Assembly: GCA_031763025.1 (NCBI GenBank)
Contig: JASSKH010000001.1
Coordinates: forward strand, 11,697,102 to 11,761,101
DNA length: 64,000 bases
Direction: 5' to 3'
Origin: Macrocystis pyrifera
Taxonomy: Eukaryota > Sar > Phaeophyceae > Laminariales > Laminariaceae
Shown: one piece after another, positions 58,021 through 64,000 of the stretch
How positions within the stretch are numbered: position 1 is the stretch's first letter
Layout: each line of letters opens with the position of its first letter
Position numbers and translations under genes: made by a program
The notes under the pieces: model-generated
What the model was told of the DNA's origin: nothing
The model's database searches: none
What the model saw: the letters and a program-made list of their open reading frames with translations, nothing else

Positions 58021-60112
58021 AGCGACATTAAAAGTAGTAGTAGTAGTTAACTTGGTGACTCTTCAATTAATAGGAGCAAGGATATTAATTTTTCTCTTTT
58101 TAGATTCCCTTCAGAAGGCATGTATGACGTGTATACCATGTATGTGTTGAGCGAAAGAGGCGATTTTGCTCATGACCGTACACTATTTCACAATAGTCCA
58201 GAATATTCTTTGGCGGGTTCGTCAGGTTTATGCAAGGCCTCAGACTCTTTCTCAGGCATGAAAAGGCCGCCTTTCACGCATGCCTTTTATTTTATTTCAG
58301 GCGTTTAGCTGTCATATAGGGCATAGTACTCCTACCTGTCTAAAAACATAACGCTGGCCACACGCCTACCCACGTGCTTGAAAAGCGCTTGCCGCGTGCC
58401 TCAGTAGGCATGAGGTTATTATCGTGTACGCTATGAACCACATATGACTTGGAGATTCTGACTCCACATAGATACCTACATGTTCAGAAATGATTGTTGT
58501 GAATCAATTTCGACCGACGCTGACGTCGTCAGTACATCAGACCAAGGTTAGTTGCTTGCGTGAGTTCAGATCACCTCAGGAGTCAGTGCCGTCATTCAAA
58601 AGTGCACTACTTTGATATAATATGTTCAATTTGTCAACTATACAGGTAAGTGCTGACGTCTGCTTCCTGGCACCTTGCATGGTTTGATGCTATAGACTCC
58701 ATTAAAATATATAGTAAGTAGTATGGATAAGTACCCTTTGATAAGTGCAAAATAACACAAATGTTTGGAATAAGAGATTCACAATAATTAGCAAACGGCA
58801 AATGGAATAATAACAATTCCACGATACTTTTTCGTGGAAAAAACGACTATTTAAATGCTCGTGCGTGGCAGATAGATATCGCCCAAGTGGCAGTGTGTGC
58901 GTATGCACGTTTCAACGAAAGTCGACGAATGAATGCATCACACACATGCGGAACTCATCTTTCTATAAGACTACGTATCTCGCAAGCAGTAATGGAAATG
59001 GGGCGGGACAAAGGGCCGGCTGGATCTTCTGAACTGCGAAAGGAAGAGGAACTTGTAGATAACGTGCTGGTGGGTTAAATACATGATGGACAGACGATAC
59101 TGGATGGGCCTAAAATCAGAAGAAGAAATGGAGCGTCTGTCATTCGGAGTAGAATGCGGTAGAGTTTTCATGACCTTAACTATATCCACGCGAGTACCCT
59201 TTTGCGCCCGCGTCGTACAAGTTCAAGCACTGCAAATCGTCGCATCCCATACACCCCCTCAGCAATACCCGGTTTGCTTCGGGTGGTCGATACCGTACTA
59301 CCGTAGATACGGCAGTTACTGTATACCACTCATGTATTTTCGACACTGATTACTTGTTTCTTTCTGAAGTACCAGAAATATCCGCAACGCTCTTTAGGGC
59401 AATACCATCAAATGGAATTACTGCAGTGCGGTACGACTTTGGTATAAACTTAAAAGTTGGGATTTCTATTAATAGTAGGGTCGCACAATTATCATCGCAT
59501 TACCACACGACTCCACAATCGTTCCGAGTACTCCACGCTCTTTTCGAGTAGTTTCTAATGTATCTCGGTGATGGTATGAGTTAAAAAGGAGGAACCCGTC
59601 GATTTTTCCGTCGCATTTCAACCACAACAAGAAAAAAACTGAGGGGTACTCCGTACTTCCGTTCGTTTTACTCAACCCAGACGGTACCTTCCCTTGGTAC
59701 GTTTGGCAGCTGTATGCAGTGTCAATTAAAAATAAAAGACCGTGAATATTCGATAAGTCAAACTACAGGTTGACGTGTATCTTCACTATTTACGCTCACA
59801 ACGGTACTATGCTACGGTCACGAATGAATGCGGTTGGTAACAGTGAGAGACCTAGCGCAGGAGTATTCAGACTTTGGCCCAGACCGCAGACGCTTGTTTT
59901 GGTGCGGACAAGAGGCTCGCCGGAGATACGAACAACCTGCATATTTTCAACAAAACTAGCGACATACGATGTAGTTATTGATGGTGCAACCGCTAGTAAG
60001 GCTCATTCTTATGGGAGAGCTTTTTTCTCAATATTTTCCCAACTTTGGAAATACTTGGAGGTATGTATCAATATACTGAGGCGTTCTGTCACTGTGCGTG
60101 AAATTTTCTAAC
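58021..60112. other. Unassigned stretch upstream of the small gene
   Basis: Plus-strand open frames of protein-like composition occur at 59083-59349, 59354-59551 and 59770-60111, each ended by a stop. They carry no recognised motif and could be further decayed coding sequence. Nothing else was recognised. Confidence 0.3.
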
Positions 60113-60263
60113 ACAGAAACCAAGACCAACCACCACCAACACAACAAGCGCAACAACGACGCCGCCACCACAGCATCAACCACAGCGGCTATCGCCACTG
60201 ACACCACCACGACCACAGCATTCACCACCGCCGCAGCACCACCACCGAACCCAACACAACAAT
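60113..60263 (+). promoter_or_regulatory. A/C-rich 5' leader of the gene at 60264
   Basis: About 150 bp of almost pure CAA/ACC/CCA triplets with very few G or T, ending CCCAACACAACAAT directly before the ATG. An unstructured A/C-rich 5' UTR fits efficient scanning to the first ATG. It is also open in another frame (Thr/Ala/Pro-rich), so a low-complexity coding stretch is the alternative. Confidence 0.45.
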
Positions 60264-60683
60264 ATGACGACGCAGGCATCGTCCACAAAAACATCAATTG
60301 AAGACTTCGCGCGCCAGCTGGCCGGGGTGAACTCCTGGCTGTGCGTGATATATGCGGAAGGAGTTTCCGAGGACGACTACCTGGAAAAACTTTGCGCGGA
60401 CATCGGGAACGTCCACCGGATCGGTGGTCTCTGCATAGTCGCAAACGTCGAGAACGCTGAAACCATGGCCGTCCTTAACAGCACGGTCGACGTGGCCAAC
60501 ACATACAACGCACCCATATTTTCGATACGTCTGGAAGGGGATGAGTTGCCGCATGGGGCTGTTAGGTCCGCCAGCCACTACCATGTAAGCAGCGAGGGAA
60601 GTGAGCATGTTGTTATTCGGCACGCTTTCGTCGTGCAGGTTCTGAGAGAAATCCTCCACAGTCTCACGGAGCAACGCGTGTGA
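60264..60683 (+). CDS. Hypothetical alpha/beta protein, 139 codons, apparently intact
   Basis: ATG at 60264 (context CAACAATATGACG) opens 139 codons ending TGA 60681-60683, GC-rich compared with its flanks and without introns. Predicted by eye: beta WLCVIYAE, helix SEDDYLEKLCADIG, beta GGLCIVANV, helix NAETMAVLNSTVDVANTY, beta APIFSIRLEG, then a C-terminal amphipathic helix (VVQVLREILHSLTEQ). This is a small three-layer alpha/beta fold of flavodoxin- or TIR-like order; no catalytic motif is evident. No signal peptide or membrane segment. AATAAA lies 41 bp after the stop. It is the best candidate for a living host gene in the window. Its function is unknown. Confidence 0.65.
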   Translation: MTTQASSTKTSIEDFARQLAGVNSWLCVIYAEGVSEDDYLEKLCADIGNVHRIGGLCIVANVENAETMAVLNSTVDVANTYNAPIFSIRLEGDELPHGAVRSASHYHVSSEGSEHVVIRHAFVVQVLREILHSLTEQRV

Positions 60684-60724
60684 TGTTTTTCGAGCCGGGA
60701 GTGAGTGTGGAACGTTCGAGTGAT

Positions 60725-60730
60725 AATAAA
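60725..60730 (+). terminator. Polyadenylation signal AATAAA
   Basis: Canonical hexamer 41 bp downstream of the stop of the 139-codon gene, at the position expected for its 3' end. Confidence 0.5.
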
Positions 60731-61570
60731 CACATGATACGTAGGGATCCTTCCAATTCCGGGCAGAGTGCTACAGCAGTACTACACTTAGTTGTAGATT
60801 GTTGATTGGTATCCAGGTCGGATTGAAATTCTGGATGACAACATCCTTCATCTGAATGAATTAAGTTATGAGATTCTGCGTTCATCCCCTTTCCTATGTG
60901 GCCTGGTTGTGTCCGATCATCAGTGGTGCAAAACAGATGGCACATTATTGTCAGATGGGAAATAAATAAGAATGATTGATTAGTTGATTGGGTGTGGGTG
61001 GGTGTGTGTGTTTTTTTTTCTTGCTGTCAACCATGGTTGCCTCGTTTGGTGTACCGTAAGCCCTGATACGCACTACCGGCACGTATGCAGTTCGATCAAG
61101 CAGGTGACCCTCTCGAATGACGTATTCAATGTACCCTGGTACTCTGTATTCAGTATAAGCGGGTCGACCTCGAGCCATGCAGTAGACCGCCATCATTCCG
61201 GTTGTGGTTGTTGATGGTATTCGAATGTCGGCTGGAGGTGTGTTGTTTTTTTCGCTGAAGACGGTTTCTCAGTCTTGAAGCCTTCCGTCGCCTCAAGTGG
61301 GATAGCGCGCTCTAGTTCGCGAAGCGCGCGGAAACTTAGACGAGTACAAGGAATGGGAATGTCCATGCTCTGGAATTTACGTATACAAAGTATATACCGG
61401 CACCGCCGTTTCTGCGTTATCCAGCGGTATTGTAGACCGCCACTTTGTTAACGGTGTCGCTACTATACTACTAGGCGAATAATGAATGGCATATTCTTTT
61501 TTGTTCAAGGGTTTCGTCCGTTAATTTGTAAATGCGCGAGTTCGGCGAACGGAAGCACAGCTGGGCAAAA
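60731..61570. other. No recognised feature
   Basis: Intergenic sequence with a GTGTGTGTTTTTTTTTC patch (about 61001). No gene or repeat partner seen. Confidence 0.3.
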
Positions 61571-61706
61571 ATGGACGAGCAATGTAAGGTTCCTGAACCC
61601 TATCTTTGCTCCAATCTAAAAATGGAAGAACGTACTTACTATTCATAGAAGGCTGCCGAGGGGAAACCTCGTACGAACTTCAACTGGGAGGAAAATAGTG
61701 ATGAAA
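61571..61706 (+). mobile_element. SINE-tail relative
   Basis: Matches the 3' half of the SINE at 5175 and 22326: GACGAGCA.TG, CTGAACCCTAT, a CTAAAAAT..A..CGTAC part, GGG.AAACCTC.TACGA and AAA.TAGTGATGAAAA. The tRNA-like head is absent. Either a 5'-truncated copy or a related family sharing the tail. Confidence 0.5.
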
Positions 61707-64000
61707 ACACTGATTGTACGTGTACGTAAACGTCAGTATACATAATATGAATACATACCTGGTATGCATACATATGTACACTCCAGTCGATTGCGCGTAC
61801 GTGTGGTACGTATTCATTCCTTCGGTGAGCTTGATATGTGTTAGGTGGGTCGCTTTTCCCAGCCCGTCCGTGTCTTCGTTAAAAACAGTTCAGCAGAAAT
61901 CATTCATACCAACCAGGCCTAAATCTTGCGAATGTTTTTCCTGTGCTATAATAGCTGTGATATGATTGTCATCTTGCTTACTATTAATATCAGGGTGCTT
62001 GGTGGGCGCTGTTGGCGGTTGAATATATATGCGATATACCAGGTACATAAGATCAGCTTTCTGGGGATACGGTTGGCGTGGTACGAGGGTGGCAATCGCG
62101 GCCGGGTACGATGTGGAACGCATTGATTGGTTGAAATAAGCACATCTGGAGCACGCTAAAGTGTTTTTTAAACAGTAAGTAGCAGTACTACAGTAGTTAT
62201 CACGAAAAAAAAATTAAAACTACGTAAACTGATAGCGGAGATGGGTGTGTTGCTTTGATCGGGCGCGCCATGCGTTGCGTGACCTAGTGAAGGGTACGGT
62301 TGTTGATGTCGTCGTTGTTGCTGTTTTTGTACCATCAACTCATTACCAATGTAAGGTGCGTGGGCTCAAGAACAAAACTCTTCTATTACTGCTTGGCATT
62401 GAAGTGTATATAGATATAGATGTGTCGCTGGGTTAACAAACGTGTCGTACCAGGCCCACTAGATGTCTCGTTTTGAGATTCCCGGCTCGTGGAATGTTCT
62501 TCGGCCCGTAAAAGGGAGCAACAGCTATCAAGGGCATATTTAGTAAGGCACAAAACCTTATATGGCCGGGTTGTTGCGGTTGTTCCCGGCTACTGCTTGC
62601 TTTTTGGTCTCACAGTGCCTGCAACATATTTTTTTAAAGCTGTCTCTGTTAATATCGACGAACAACCATAACACACTCTTAATGAGCGTACGTCCAAAGT
62701 TGGGTAGTATGTAGGGCATACAATAAACTGTGTATCGTGATGTCAGCAACAGGAAAAAAATTATTACTGGTGTAATTTTTTTCTCCGCATTTAGTGCTAA
62801 ACAGGAATAAGGTCGACCGAAGATTTTCGTCCAGCATACTATTCAACTGGAGGACCAGGTGGTGGTGGTGGTGGTGGTGTGGCGGTAGAACAAGGCAATG
62901 CACTGAAACACGAGAAAATGGAATGTAGTTGAGCGAGATTTTCAGTGTAGAGGCTGGTATGATACCGTGGTATACGAAACACAAAAATCATTTATCTAAA
63001 TTATTTACTCGTACCAAACTCTGAGTATCTTACCTTGTGTGATATATTCGTGTAAGCACAATTGTCCGCGAAGATTGCAACTGGATTCACGTCTCCCCAG
63101 ATTTGACGCACGGTTCTTGGTGAACGCCTTTGTAAGATAGTTTTTTACTGTAGAAAGCCGTACGTAGATAACACTCGTGGAATATTGACTCCTCTCCCAA
63201 GGTCTGAGTAACATGTTGCGTGCGGCGAAAGAGATGAGACTCTTTGACCAAAATAGTCTTCACCGACCTGACTCCTTAACCCGTTTTTATTTCGAACCAA
63301 GATCTTAGATAACTTCATACAGTTTTCAGTGATATGTGCAGGCTTGACGATTATCCATGGGGTGGCACCTTAAATGTGCTTTTAGCCCATCTCCAATATC
63401 GGTGTCTGGGGCGAGTTGTTGAGCTCATCGAGCGAGGAGACTAAAGGCAAGTTGCTACCCCCCTCCTTAGCAAGAATCCCATTTCTTATGTGATTCGTTT
63501 AACTCAAATGAATATACAGAGCTTGCGGCGGGATTTCCGCATTTTTCCTGTTGAGAGGCACGTATATATATGGATACCTTCAGAGGTCACGTTAATGTTT
63601 TCGTTTTTATCAAACTTGGAATGTGGTGCTTTCACCATGAGAGGTGTACATAAAAATTATAGTTGTTTTTCGGGCATCTAAATGTAGAGGTATTTCGAAC
63701 GTACCAAAGGTGTACTGCTGTACAACAGTTTTGAATTGACTTTGAGTCGTTTGGAATTGGATTCGCGAGAGGATGTCAGATAGGCTGAAGGTGCACGGCC
63801 TGTGTTTTTAACGTTGTCGTACGTAGGGAAGGCATCGTTCGAGGCAGAGCTGTCCGTATTTCGTGAGCGTGGTGAGGATTAGTGGACAGTGATTTGGGTT
63901 TCAATTGTCTGAAAGATCCTGTCTGTGGTCTACTTAAGCTCATCAAGGGGCGTTAGTACAGAGACAACACGGACGGGGGCCAATTAATCGGTTCGATCAT
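61707..64000. other. Unassigned stretch to the window end
   Basis: No gene supported. A (GGT)n patch (about 62858-62880, GGTGGTGGTGG) and a CTGCTGTACAACAG near-palindrome (about 63715) are present. Confidence 0.3.

Overview
The window reads as nuclear DNA of a eukaryote. It has no bacterial-style operons or ribosome-binding sites. Most of it is layered transposable-element debris with eukaryotic families: copia-type LTR retrotransposon, tyrosine-recombinase (YR, DIRS/PAT-like) retrotransposons, a tRNA-derived SINE, and TIR/MITE DNA elements. CAG/CTG runs and short GTAC-centred palindromes are common. A TE-rich, intron-poor alga (a red macroalga is one candidate) or another protist would fit, but nothing here fixes the species. 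Many reading frames are decayed, so most coding entries are pseudogenes.

Layout. 1-3.2 kb: two pieces of one copia-type LTR family, the first carrying a MITE. 3.2-5.1 kb: two divergent decayed coding regions of unknown family. 5.2-5.5 kb: a tRNA-derived SINE. 5.9-10.9 kb: the most interesting object, a decayed YR retrotransposon. Its RT, RNase H and recombinase motifs are readable in order, and it is flanked by a split-direct-repeat arrangement (A1-ORFs-B1-A2-B2), as in PAT/Ngaro-type elements. A second 5' end of this family lies inverted at 49.9-50.9 kb. 11.8, 17.5-18.1 and 51.9-52.6 kb: three copies of a TIR element. 12.2-14.4 kb: a glutamine-rich reading frame and a decayed plus-strand coding region. 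14.4-36.6 kb: mainly unassigned sequence with a second SINE, a second MITE, a four-copy C-tract repeat family, a minus-strand decayed gene at 28-29 kb and a tandemly repeated segment at 31.1-31.9 kb.

36.6-49.6 kb is a nest. A copia-type element lies on the minus strand (gag, protease, integrase, RT and RNase H all recognisable). Its 3' LTR is split by a 6.3-kb YR retrotransposon on the plus strand (gag with a CCCH finger, RT/RNase H, tyrosine recombinase). Both are disabled by stops and small indels.

50-64 kb holds scattered repeats and one good intact gene candidate. This is a 139-residue alpha/beta protein at 60264-60683 with an unusual A/C-rich leader and a downstream AATAAA. No tRNA or rRNA gene, CRISPR array or prokaryotic regulatory site was found. 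Limits: repeat boundaries come from reading alignments by eye and may be off by tens of bases.
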